A DNA stretch of 16,327 bases. It comes from Bacteroidales bacterium UBA1180 (GTDB taxonomy: Bacteria; Bacteroidota; Bacteroidia; Bacteroidales; Paludibacteraceae). This document shows, piece by piece, positions 1 to 7,707 of the stretch. The notes below the pieces were generated by a model that ran no database searches, was not told the DNA's origin, and saw nothing but the letters and a program-made list of their open reading frames with translations. Both the position numbers and the translations under genes were made by a program. Each line of letters opens with the position of its first letter. Positions within the stretch are counted from its first letter, which is position 1. The stretch is from the NCBI GenBank assembly GCA_002310195.1, contig DBYS01000020.1:342-16668 (forward strand), written 5' to 3'.

Positions 1-1059
1 AAGAACTACATCTCCTTCCAGGACTTCTACAACCGCGAGGTGAAAGCAATCTTCCAGTGCGGACGACTGGTGATCGACCAGCGCGCATGCGAACTTTGCG
101 TACGCGTGGCTGACGCCGGCAAGATGGCTGCCGAAGCAAGCAAGTCGGGCATGTACCTGCTCTTCTGCGACTGCGAGAACAAAGCCCAAGGCAAGAAACT
201 GTCAATCGTAGCTGCCATGACGCAAGGTGACATCCATAACCTTGAAGTAGGCAAGAACTGCGTGTTCTACGACCGCAGCGGTCTGGATTACGACGCCGTA
301 GTGACAAAGATCATCGACAACCCGATCAGTATCCGTCAGGCGTTCTGGACACCGTACCGCAAGTTTGCTAACTGGGTGTCGGACCTCGTGAACAAGTCCG
401 TAGCCGAGAAAGAGAGCAAGGGTCTGGAAGATATGAAGGCCAATGCCACCGTAGCAACAGAAAAAGCTAAAGAGAATGCCGAGAAAGGCGGCAAAGCCGA
501 GGCACAGAAGCAAGCCTTCGATATAGCCAAGTTCGCAGGTATATTCGCTGCCATCGGTATGGCTTTAGGCATGATCGGTACGGCTCTGGCTGCCGTAGCA
601 AGCGGATTGGCTGACCTCAAGTGGTGGCAGCTGCTGATCGTGTTCGCAGCTATTATACTCGTGATCAGCGGTCCGTCGATGCTGCTGGCATACTTCAAGC
701 TCCGTCGCCGTAACCTCGCGCCGGTGCTGAACGCCAACGGTTGGGCCATCAACGCCGAGGCAATAGTGAACGTACCGTTCGGCGTAACGCTGACCACACA
801 GGCTAAGTTCCCGCTGGTAAAGGTAAAAGACCCGTTCAAGAAAGGCATGTCAACAGATGCAAAGATCCTGATCACCCTGGCAGCACTCCTCGTGATTGCC
901 GGCGGTATAGTCTGGTACATGCACTACAAGCAGATCGGCTTGTTCGCACCGAAAGCAGAGGTTGAGCAGGTAGCCGAGCAACCGGCATGCGAAGCCGCTG
1001 CTGAAGTACAGGCAGAGGAAGCACCGGCTGAGAACAATGAAGCACCCGCTGCCGAATAA
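1..1059 (+). CDS. Uncharacterised multi-pass membrane protein, C-terminal part (5' end outside window)
   Basis: The reading frame is open from the first base to a TAA at 1057, so 352 C-terminal residues are visible. A GTG at 40 is only an internal codon. I do not recognise a named family. The visible N-terminal 130 residues look soluble and hold several cysteines (C20, C30, C33, C56, C58, C87 in visible numbering), including a CELC and a CDC pair that could bind metal or form disulfides. Residues about 130-175 are a charged, Ala/Glu/Lys-rich, probably helical stretch. Three hydrophobic segments follow at about 174-200, 209-231 and 286-307, with a basic KLRRR after the second. The tail (about 315-352) is Ala/Glu/Pro-rich and acidic. 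The next gene starts just after the stop. A conserved Bacteroidales envelope protein is the best general guess; function is unknown. Confidence 0.8.
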   Translation, partial: KNYISFQDFYNREVKAIFQCGRLVIDQRACELCVRVADAGKMAAEASKSGMYLLFCDCENKAQGKKLSIVAAMTQGDIHNLEVGKNCVFYDRSGLDYDAVVTKIIDNPISIRQAFWTPYRKFANWVSDLVNKSVAEKESKGLEDMKANATVATEKAKENAEKGGKAEAQKQAFDIAKFAGIFAAIGMALGMIGTALAAVASGLADLKWWQLLIVFAAIILVISGPSMLLAYFKLRRRNLAPVLNANGWAINAEAIVNVPFGVTLTTQAKFPLVKVKDPFKKGMSTDAKILITLAALLVIAGGIVWYMHYKQIGLFAPKAEVEQVAEQPACEAAAEVQAEEAPAENNEAPAAE

Positions 1060-1060
1060 G

Positions 1061-2086
1061 ATGAGCTTGAGACGAACATTCACCATACTGTGGGTGGCAC
1101 TGCTGCCCATAGTATGTGTTATGGCACGCAAACCCAAGCCCGTGCAGCCCGAGCCTGCAGTGGAAGAGACGGATAGCGTAGAGATCGAGGAGAACGATGA
1201 CTTTGAGTCGCTGACCGACGGCATGCCTGTGGGCGTATTGTCGCGACTGGTAGGCGACACATTGTTCGTGAACTGCGAACAGGACGAGTTGCCGCGATTC
1301 CTGGTGGTGATGACTGCCGACGGCGAGTGCCAGTACCGGTTGATGCCCGCTATGCTCTGGGGCGACACGACGGGCACGCACCCTGCGGACAGCCTGTATG
1401 CCGTCTGGACGAACACGCGCGTCAATCCGTATCAGGTGCCCGTGGACAGCATGCGCGACAGCATACCTATCTCGCTCAAGGGATTCGTTTATCCGCTCAA
1501 GAACCTGACGCACGTGACCTCGAAGTTCGGGTTCCGCCGCTACCGCTTCCACTACGGTACGGACGTCAAGGTGCAGGTAGGCGACTCGTTGCGCGCATCG
1601 TGGGACGGCCAGGTGCGTATAGTAGGTTGGGACCCTCGCGGTTACGGTTACTACGTGCTAATCCGGCACGACAACGGTCTGGAGACAATATACGGTCACC
1701 TGTCGCGGCCGCTGGTGGAGGAGAACGAACGCATCTATGCCGGCGAAGTGTTCGGCCTGGGCGGAAACACCGGACGATCGACGGGCAGTCATCTGCACTA
1801 CGAGATCCGATACCTGGGCAACGCTATCGATCCGGCGACGATCGTAGACTTTGACCGCGGTACACTGCGCGTGCCGGAGGATTACCTGATCACCAAGAAA
1901 GGTACGTTCCGCCACAACGAGGAAGTCAAGCAACTCAAGATGGCGCAGTACCACAAGGTTCGCCAGGGCGACACGCTATCGGGTATAGCACGCCGCTATC
2001 ACACATCGGTACGCACGCTGTGCAGGCTGAATAACATCAAGGAAACCTCTATTCTTCGCCTCGGGCAGAGGATACGCGTCAGGTAA
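1061..2086 (+). CDS. Secreted M23 family metallopeptidase with C-terminal LysM domain
   Basis: Probable peptidoglycan endopeptidase acting in the periplasm or at the outer surface. From the ATG at 1061 (341 aa) it begins with a signal peptide ending near VCVMA. Residues about 142-264 form a lysostaphin-type M23 domain with the full metal and catalytic set: H164 and D168 (HYGTD), H213 (YGHLS), and H244/H246 in GSHLHYE. In this family the HxxxD pair and the last His bind zinc and the other two His are catalytic, so an active enzyme is likely. Residues about 297-341 form a LysM peptidoglycan-binding domain (YHKVRQGDTLSGIARRY). An in-frame ATG at 1037 would add 8 residues and overlap the upstream gene by 23 bases. 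I prefer 1061 because the signal peptide then starts directly and the ATG lies one base after the upstream stop. rnhB follows after 3 bases. Confidence 0.93.
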   Translation: MSLRRTFTILWVALLPIVCVMARKPKPVQPEPAVEETDSVEIEENDDFESLTDGMPVGVLSRLVGDTLFVNCEQDELPRFLVVMTADGECQYRLMPAMLWGDTTGTHPADSLYAVWTNTRVNPYQVPVDSMRDSIPISLKGFVYPLKNLTHVTSKFGFRRYRFHYGTDVKVQVGDSLRASWDGQVRIVGWDPRGYGYYVLIRHDNGLETIYGHLSRPLVEENERIYAGEVFGLGGNTGRSTGSHLHYEIRYLGNAIDPATIVDFDRGTLRVPEDYLITKKGTFRHNEEVKQLKMAQYHKVRQGDTLSGIARRYHTSVRTLCRLNNIKETSILRLGQRIRVR

Positions 2087-2089
2087 GCG

Positions 2090-2689
2090 ATGTTACGTCC
2101 GTACATGATAGCCGGAGTGCCGGAAGCCGGTTGCGATGAGGCAGGGCGCGGGCCGCTGGCAGGCAGCGTGTTTGCCGCAGCGGTGATCCTGCCGCAGGAT
2201 TTCAGCAACGCGGTTCTCAACGACTCGAAGCAACTGACGGAGAAGCAACGTTACGCCCTGCGGGAGATCATCGAACGTGAAGCCTTAGCGTGGGCTGTGG
2301 CAGAGGTTACCGCCGAGGAGATTGACCGAATCAATATACTGCAAGCGTCGATACTCGGTATGCATCGCGCACTCGCCCAATTGTCGGTTGTGCCGGGACA
2401 CATACTCGTGGACGGTAACAAATGGAAGCCGTACATCCCCGAAGGCGGGCTGCTGGAGATACCTGCACGCACGGTAGTCAAGGGCGACGCCACGTACATG
2501 AGCATAGCCGCAGCGAGCATACTCGCCAAGACCTATCGCGACGACTACATGCTTCGCTTGCACGACGAGTACCCGATGTACCACTGGGACGAGAATAAGG
2601 GTTACCCCACCGCCGCACATTACGCGGCCATAGCGGAGTACGGTATAACGCCGTACCACAGAAAGAGTTTTAATCTAAAAAACGAATAA
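2090..2689 (+). CDS. rnhB: Ribonuclease HII
   Basis: Cuts the RNA strand of RNA/DNA hybrids, and in particular starts removal of single ribonucleotides misinserted in DNA. At 199 aa it has the usual length for bacterial RNase HII. The N-terminal signature GCDEAGRGPLAG carries the first two acidic catalytic residues, D16 and E17. The other two expected acidic residues are D108 (ILVDGN) and D133 (VVKGDA). The block SIAAASILAKTYRD and the C-terminal HKGYPT-like motif (ENKGYPTAAHY) are also typical. The gene starts 3 bases after the M23 peptidase stop, so the two are probably cotranscribed. The stop codon lies in the first copy of a 14-base tandem duplication that also makes up the spacer before sppA. 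Confidence 0.97.
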   Translation: MLRPYMIAGVPEAGCDEAGRGPLAGSVFAAAVILPQDFSNAVLNDSKQLTEKQRYALREIIEREALAWAVAEVTAEEIDRINILQASILGMHRALAQLSVVPGHILVDGNKWKPYIPEGGLLEIPARTVVKGDATYMSIAAASILAKTYRDDYMLRLHDEYPMYHWDENKGYPTAAHYAAIAEYGITPYHRKSFNLKNE

Positions 2690-2703
2690 TAAAAAACGAA
2701 TAA
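2676..2703 (+). repeat. Perfect 14-base tandem duplication across the rnhB stop codon
   Basis: The unit taaaaaacgaataa occurs twice without a gap or mismatch (2676-2689 and 2690-2703). The first copy encodes the last residues and stop of RnhB; the second fills most of the 20-base gap before the sppA ATG at 2710. Removing one copy would leave the RnhB protein unchanged, which fits a simple slippage duplication. The result is an AT-rich leader in front of sppA; A/T-rich leaders are thought to favour translation initiation in Bacteroidota, which use Shine-Dalgarno pairing little. Confidence 0.9.
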
Positions 2704-2709
2704 TTAACT

Positions 2710-4470
2710 ATGCAAACTGCAACAAACAACAATGGTCAGCAGCAACGCCGCGGCGGTTGCCTGCGCGGTTGCCTGATCGGATTGGCAATCTACTTCGGAC
2801 TGAGTTTTCTGTTCGGTTTGATGTTCGGGAGTATGTTCTCATCATCAACCGTCAAACTTGAAGATTACAGTGTGTACAAACTCGAGCTGTCAGGTAACCT
2901 GGTAGAGCAAGGCCAGGAGGCTAACCCCTTCGCCGACATGCTCGGCAACATGCCCGGATACAATCAGGCACAGACATCCGGATTGGATCAGATACTCGAC
3001 AATATCCGTCTGGCTGAGCAGGACGAGAAGATCAAAGGTATCTACCTCTACGGCGGCAGCATGAACATGGCACCCGCCTCGGCAAAGGCTATCCGCGACC
3101 GTCTGCTGCTGTTCAAGCAACGCTCAGGAAAGTGGATCATTGCCTACTCGGACAACTATTCGTGCACGAACTACTACGTTGCTTCCGTGGCTGACAAAAT
3201 GTACATCAACCCCACGGCGAACATCTCGTGGCGAGGTCTGACGGCTCAGAAGATGTACTTCACCCGCCTGATGGAGAAGATCGGCGTGGAGATGCAGATA
3301 ATGAAGGTCGGCACGTTCAAGAGCGCCGTGGAGCCGCTGTTCCGCACCTCGATGTCCGAGGCCGACAAGCAGCAAACAATGCTTTACCTGCAAGGTATAT
3401 GGGATGAGTATCGCGCAGCTGTCAGCGCATCGCGCGGCATCAGCGAGGCCGATCTGGACCGCTATGCTGACGAGCACATGGGTTTGCAGCAGGCTGAGAA
3501 GTACATTGCATACAACCTGGCTGACACGCTCATCTACCGCGAAGAGATGGACGAGGTGCTGCGTGTGATGAGCGGTTCGAAAGATTACAAGCTTATAAGC
3601 ACCGCCAAGCTCGCACAGGTTGAGCGCCCGAAAGCCAAGTCGAAGAACCGCATAGCCGTGCTCTACGCCGAGGGTAACATCCAAGCCGATGCCGCCAACG
3701 ACGGTATAACAGCCAAAGAGACTATCAAGCAGATCAAAGCCATCACCAAGGACGATGAGGTCAAGGCTGTTGTGTTCCGCGTGAACAGCCCGGGTGGCAG
3801 TGCTGACGCAAGCGAGGAGATCTGGCACGGCGTGAAGACGCTGCAAGCCAAAGGTCTGCCGGTAGTGGTGTCGATGGGCGATTATGCAGCATCGGGCGGA
3901 TACTATATCTCCTGTGCAGCGGATTACATCTACGCCGAGCCGACTACCCTGACCGGTTCGATCGGAATCTTCGGCACTGTGCCCAACATCAAGAAACTGC
4001 GCGAAAAGATCGGTCTGGACGTTGACGGTATCAGCACCCACAAACATGCCGGTATGGACGTCACGATGGTCTACTCCGGCATGAACAGCGAGGAGTTTGC
4101 CATGATGCAAACGATGATCGAGAACGGCTACGACCTGTTTACACGCCGCTGTGCCGACGGACGCAAGATGACCCAGGATGACATCAAGAAGATTGCCGAA
4201 GGCCGCGTATGGCTCGGCAAGGACGCCATAGGTATCGGTCTGGTGGATAGCCTCGGTAACATCGATGACGCTATCGTGAAGGCAGCCGAGCTGGCAGGCA
4301 TTGAGAGTTACGACATCAACTACTACCCCAAGCCCACAGACCCGCTGGAGGAGATGCTGAAGATGATCAGCGGCGAACAGTCCGAAGAGGAGAAACTGAT
4401 CGCCCGCATCCGTCTGCTCGCCAAGGAGCCGCGCGTGCTGATGGTGATGGAACCGGTGGAAATCAAGTAG
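2710..4470 (+). CDS. sppA: Signal peptide peptidase SppA, 67K type
   Basis: Membrane-anchored serine protease that degrades signal peptides left after protein secretion. The 586 residues match the long, two-domain form (E. coli SppA is 618). A single N-terminal membrane segment lies at about 22-44 after a basic start. The catalytic Ser/Lys dyad of this family is present: K204 in the N-terminal half (VGTFKSAVEPLFR) and S395 in the C-terminal half (MGDYAASGGYYIS). The C-terminal domain also shows the oxyanion-region motif VNSPGGSADAS (358-368) and GSIGIFG (416-422). A four-residue repeat containing C17 and C21 directly precedes the membrane segment. The gene follows rnhB by 20 AT-rich bases and lpxK follows 16 bases after its stop, so it is probably part of the same operon. 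Confidence 0.96.
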   Translation: MQTATNNNGQQQRRGGCLRGCLIGLAIYFGLSFLFGLMFGSMFSSSTVKLEDYSVYKLELSGNLVEQGQEANPFADMLGNMPGYNQAQTSGLDQILDNIRLAEQDEKIKGIYLYGGSMNMAPASAKAIRDRLLLFKQRSGKWIIAYSDNYSCTNYYVASVADKMYINPTANISWRGLTAQKMYFTRLMEKIGVEMQIMKVGTFKSAVEPLFRTSMSEADKQQTMLYLQGIWDEYRAAVSASRGISEADLDRYADEHMGLQQAEKYIAYNLADTLIYREEMDEVLRVMSGSKDYKLISTAKLAQVERPKAKSKNRIAVLYAEGNIQADAANDGITAKETIKQIKAITKDDEVKAVVFRVNSPGGSADASEEIWHGVKTLQAKGLPVVVSMGDYAASGGYYISCAADYIYAEPTTLTGSIGIFGTVPNIKKLREKIGLDVDGISTHKHAGMDVTMVYSGMNSEEFAMMQTMIENGYDLFTRRCADGRKMTQDDIKKIAEGRVWLGKDAIGIGLVDSLGNIDDAIVKAAELAGIESYDINYYPKPTDPLEEMLKMISGEQSEEEKLIARIRLLAKEPRVLMVMEPVEIK

Positions 4471-4486
4471 TTTAGAGATACTTGTT

Positions 4487-5512
4487 GTGAAGACTGACTG
4501 GCGATGGATAGCTGCGCCGTTGGCGGCGATGTACGGCGGCATAGTGGCGCTTCGGCACTTGCTCTACGATGAGCATGTGCTGCCGAAGTACGAGCCGCGT
4601 ATACCCACGATATGTGTGGGGAACATCGCTTTGGGCGGCACAGGCAAGACGCCGATGGTCGAGTACCTGATCCGTCTGCTCCAAAGCCACAACTACTCGG
4701 TCGGTGTTCTGTCGCGCGGGTACAAACGCAAGACGCACGGGTTCAGACTCGCCGATGCATCCTCAACGGCGGACACTATCGGCGATGAGGCGATGCAGAT
4801 CCACACGAAGTTCCCCGACGTGCTCGTAGCCGTGGGCGAAGATCGGGCAAGTGCCATCCGAAAGATTCAACGTATGCCCGACCATCCGGATGTCATTCTG
4901 CTTGATGACGCCTATCAGCACCGCGGTATCGTTTGCGGACTGAACATCCTACTCACTGCATATGACCGGTTGTACGTCCACGATCACTTGTTGCCTTGGG
5001 GCACACTGCGTGATATACCGTACCGCGCATCGAAGGCGAACATCGTGGTGGTAACCAAGTGTCCCGACACACTTCGGCCGATTGACAAGCGCGTGGTGGA
5101 TAATAGCCTCAGGCTGGCCACTTTCCAGCACATGTACTTCTCGCGCGTGCAGTACGCCGATGTACCGGTGGAGGGTGTACCGCTCGTGCTGACGAGCATT
5201 GCACGGCCGGAGTACCTCATTGAGCATATACGTGCCATCGAGCCTCAGGCAGAGGTGCTCACCTACCCCGACCACCATCGCTTCACGCCGATGGATGTAA
5301 AGACGATCCTACAGCGTGCCGAACGGTGCGACTGTATTGTCACGACCGAGAAAGATATGCAACGCATTCGTCAGACCGATCTGCCGGAACGCATCGGCAA
5401 GCCGGTGATCGTTCAGCCGATAGCGTTCACTATCGACAAGGAAGCCCATTCGTTCGACGAAGATGTACTCGCCTATGCCCGCGAGAGCCTACACAAGCAA
5501 CGCAAATCGTAA
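4487..5512 (+). CDS. lpxK: Tetraacyldisaccharide 4'-kinase (lipid A biosynthesis)
   Basis: Phosphorylates the 4' position of tetraacyldisaccharide-1-phosphate with ATP to give lipid IVA, at the cytoplasmic face of the inner membrane. The 341 aa length is typical. An N-terminal hydrophobic stretch is consistent with membrane association. The P-loop is GNIALGGTGKTP (45-56). The family motif LLDDAYQHR (138-146) supplies two adjacent Asp, D140 and D141, which correspond to the metal-binding/catalytic pair. Further conserved blocks are HLLPWGTLRD (167-176), PDHHRFT (261-267) and TTEKD (286-290). The start is a GTG at 4487, 16 bases after the sppA stop; no better in-frame ATG lies upstream. The MsbA-like exporter gene follows 16 bases after the stop, matching the known functional link between LpxK and MsbA. 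Confidence 0.96.
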   Translation: MKTDWRWIAAPLAAMYGGIVALRHLLYDEHVLPKYEPRIPTICVGNIALGGTGKTPMVEYLIRLLQSHNYSVGVLSRGYKRKTHGFRLADASSTADTIGDEAMQIHTKFPDVLVAVGEDRASAIRKIQRMPDHPDVILLDDAYQHRGIVCGLNILLTAYDRLYVHDHLLPWGTLRDIPYRASKANIVVVTKCPDTLRPIDKRVVDNSLRLATFQHMYFSRVQYADVPVEGVPLVLTSIARPEYLIEHIRAIEPQAEVLTYPDHHRFTPMDVKTILQRAERCDCIVTTEKDMQRIRQTDLPERIGKPVIVQPIAFTIDKEAHSFDEDVLAYARESLHKQRKS

Positions 5513-5528
5513 ACAACTGATCAACGTT

Positions 5529-7406
5529 ATGCCATTCTTCCGCCTCATACGCCGATTCGCCTCGCCCTACAAGTGGCTGGTAGCACTGAACCTGCTGTTC
5601 AATCTGCTGTCAACCATCCTCTCGCTGTTCTCGTTCGCGGCAATCATCCCCGTGCTGCGTATATTGTTCGGCATCAGTCAGGTCGATACGACGTATGTGG
5701 ATCTGAGCACGGTTAGCGGTCTGGAGCAGTGGCTTAATGCGGCCAAAGGCGACCTCTATTATCTGCTGGGCGAACAGATTGCCGCACATGGAGGAGGAAT
5801 CATGCTGGCGTGGTTGGGACTGTTCCTCGCCGTGATGACCGGGCTCAAGTGCCTCACCGCATGGCTCGCTAACTACTATATGGTGCCCTTGCGCACGGGC
5901 GTGCTACGTGACCTCAGACGTCAGCTCTACGATAAGGTCGTTGCACTACCACTCGGGTACTTTACGCAGGAGCGAAAAGGCGACATTCTCTCGCGCATGA
6001 CAAACGACGTCAACGAGGTAGAGGCAAGTATCATGAGCGCATTGGATGTGCTGTTCAAGGATCCGATCATGATCACGATCTACCTGCTTACACTCTTCGT
6101 CATCAGCTGGCAGCTGACGCTGTTCGTGCTTATACTGCTACCCATAGCCGGACTGCTCATCGGGCGTATAGGGCGGAACCTCAAGCGGGCGTCGAAGCAG
6201 GGACAAGAGCAGAACGCGGATATCCTAAGCCAGATGGAAGAAACGCTCTCCGGTCTGCGGGTAGTCAAAGCCTTCAATGCCGAAGACAAGCTCCGCGAAC
6301 GCTTCAACCGCCTGATCAATGCTACCCGGCAGACGTTCAACCGCATCAACCGCCGGTATTACCTCGCCCACCCTGTATCGGAGTTCCTCGGCACCTGCCT
6401 GATAGCCGTCATTCTCTGGTTCGGCGGCATACTCATCCTCGACGGGCATAGTACGATCGATGCGGCTACGTTCATCTACTACCTGATCATCTTCTACTCG
6501 ATCATCAACCCTGCCAAGGATCTTAGCCGGGCCGGTTACTCCATACGCAAAGGCACGGCTTCGCTTGAGCGTATCGACAAGGTGCTCGACACCCGCTCGA
6601 ACATCATCGAGGAAGAGGATGCACAAGCCATCACCGGTTTCGGCGATGCTATCCGCTACGAACATGTGTCGTTCGCTTATGATGCACGGCGAACAGTGCT
6701 GCAAGATATCAATCTCACTATCCGCAAGGGGCAGATCGTTGCCCTCGTCGGACAGTCAGGCAGCGGCAAGACGACACTGGCCGATCTGCTGCCGCGGTTC
6801 TATGACGTAGCGGAAGGCAAGATTCTGATCGATGGCACGGATGTGCGCCGCCTGCGTATTCACGACCTGCGCGAACTGATGGGCTACGTCAATCAGGACG
6901 CTATCCTGTTCAACGACACGATCTATAACAACATCACCTTCGGTGTGGACACCACGCAACCCGCGCCGGACGGCCTGTCATGGCCGGAGGCGGTGGAGCG
7001 TGCCGCACGCATCGCTAATGCCCATGAGTTCATCGCTGCTTTGCCCGATGGTTATCAGACCGGTATAGGCGACCGCGGCTCACGGCTCTCCGGTGGCCAG
7101 CGCCAACGTATCAGTATAGCACGCGCCGTACTGAAGAATCCGCCTATACTCCTGCTCGATGAGGCCACCTCAGCACTCGACAGCGAATCGGAGAAACTGG
7201 TGCAACAGGCACTCGAGCAACTCATGCGCGACCGCACCACGCTCGTCATTGCTCACCGGCTGAGCACCATACGCAACGCCGATCTGATATGCGTGCTGCA
7301 CGAAGGACGGATAGTCGAACAAGGCACGCACGATACTCTCATCAAAAAAGGCGGCTACTATAGCCGCCTCGTTGAGATGCAAGATTCTCCTAAGAACAAT
7401 CTTTAA
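5529..7406 (+). CDS. MsbA-like ABC exporter (fused membrane and ATPase domains)
   Basis: Half-transporter expected to work as a homodimer; position next to lpxK suggests it flips lipid A-core across the inner membrane, but this type also exports other lipids, peptides and drugs, so msbA is an inference. From the ATG at 5529 it has 625 residues. Residues about 15-340 form the membrane domain with hydrophobic segments near 16-45, 92-120, 175-212 and 285-328. The ATPase domain has Walker A GQSGSGKTT (408-416), Q-loop Q456, signature LSGGQRQ (520-526), Walker B ILLLDE (540-545) and H-loop H576. An open frame continues 22 codons upstream to an ATG at 5463, but that would overlap lpxK by 50 bases, and the N-terminus typical of exporters begins at MPFFRLIRRF. 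The 3' coding end contains a terminator hairpin for the opposite strand. Confidence 0.93.
   Translation: MPFFRLIRRFASPYKWLVALNLLFNLLSTILSLFSFAAIIPVLRILFGISQVDTTYVDLSTVSGLEQWLNAAKGDLYYLLGEQIAAHGGGIMLAWLGLFLAVMTGLKCLTAWLANYYMVPLRTGVLRDLRRQLYDKVVALPLGYFTQERKGDILSRMTNDVNEVEASIMSALDVLFKDPIMITIYLLTLFVISWQLTLFVLILLPIAGLLIGRIGRNLKRASKQGQEQNADILSQMEETLSGLRVVKAFNAEDKLRERFNRLINATRQTFNRINRRYYLAHPVSEFLGTCLIAVILWFGGILILDGHSTIDAATFIYYLIIFYSIINPAKDLSRAGYSIRKGTASLERIDKVLDTRSNIIEEEDAQAITGFGDAIRYEHVSFAYDARRTVLQDINLTIRKGQIVALVGQSGSGKTTLADLLPRFYDVAEGKILIDGTDVRRLRIHDLRELMGYVNQDAILFNDTIYNNITFGVDTTQPAPDGLSWPEAVERAARIANAHEFIAALPDGYQTGIGDRGSRLSGGQRQRISIARAVLKNPPILLLDEATSALDSESEKLVQQALEQLMRDRTTLVIAHRLSTIRNADLICVLHEGRIVEQGTHDTLIKKGGYYSRLVEMQDSPKNNL
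7344..7368 (-). terminator. Intrinsic terminator of the minus-strand operon, inside the msbA-like coding end
   Basis: Read on the minus strand, a perfect 8-bp stem GGCGGCTA / TAGCCGCC with a 3-base loop (7368-7350) is followed at once by six T residues (7349-7344). This is the classic rho-independent layout. It lies 42 bases beyond the stop of the minus-strand lipoprotein gene, a sensible distance. On the plus strand the same bases encode the GGYYSR stretch near the exporter's C-terminus; there the A-run precedes the hairpin, so it should act in the minus direction only. Confidence 0.85.
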
Positions 7407-7409
7407 TTC

Positions 7410-7673
7410 TTATTCCTTGCAATCTTCCTCGCTCCTGCCGGGCACAGGGAAAGAGCTGACCTTTGCTTCCGTGCCGAGCAGTTCAGCAGCAGCCTTAGCC
7501 TTCGACTCGTAGGTCTTGAGGTCATTCTTTGTTGTCCATACATAATCTGTAGTGGTCATCTCAACGCCTAAAGCTTTGTACGTAGAGGTTACCTTGTAAC
7601 ACATCTGGGTGTCACCGCAAGAGGTGAGACCGAGTGCCAGCACTGCGGCACATGCAATCAAAAGTTTTTTCAT
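7410..7673 (-). CDS. Small putative lipoprotein of unknown function
   Basis: An 87-residue protein with a clear lipoprotein signal: basic start MKK, a hydrophobic core, and lipobox LTSC with the lipidated cysteine at C19. The mature part is about 69 residues, has two more cysteines (C25 and C85) that could form a disulfide, a Thr/Lys/Ala-rich middle, and no domain I recognise. It starts 34 bases after the mutS stop in the same direction, in an AT-rich gap, and ends 3 bases from the stop of the convergent exporter gene. It is probably the last gene of the minus-strand run, closed by the terminator at 7344-7368. A separate promoter in the AT-rich gap is possible, but I see no clear match to the Bacteroidota -7 motif TAnnTTTG. 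Confidence 0.85.
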   Translation of the reverse strand: MKKLLIACAAVLALGLTSCGDTQMCYKVTSTYKALGVEMTTTDYVWTTKNDLKTYESKAKAAAELLGTEAKVSSFPVPGRSEEDCKE

Positions 7674-7707
7674 TGTTGTAATATTTTGGGGTTAAACAAA
7701 AGGATTG

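Noticed and set aside
3124..4542. Long open frame of 472 codons on the minus strand across sppA and the start of lpxK
   Set aside because: It lies antisense to clearly identified sppA, shows no recognisable domain, and its composition is what the mirrored codon bias of sppA would give.
5463..5528. Earlier start for the exporter at the ATG at 5463
   Set aside because: Would overlap lpxK by 50 bases and add 22 residues unlike exporter N-termini; the ATG at 5529 fits better.
7407..7560. Search for a plus-strand terminator after the exporter gene
   Set aside because: Only a weak ggcac/gtgcc pairing with a long loop was seen, without a T tract.
7674..7707. AT-rich gap upstream of the lipoprotein gene, considered as a promoter
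   Set aside because: It contains TTTTG but no matching TAnnTTTG at the right distance, so a promoter call is not supported.
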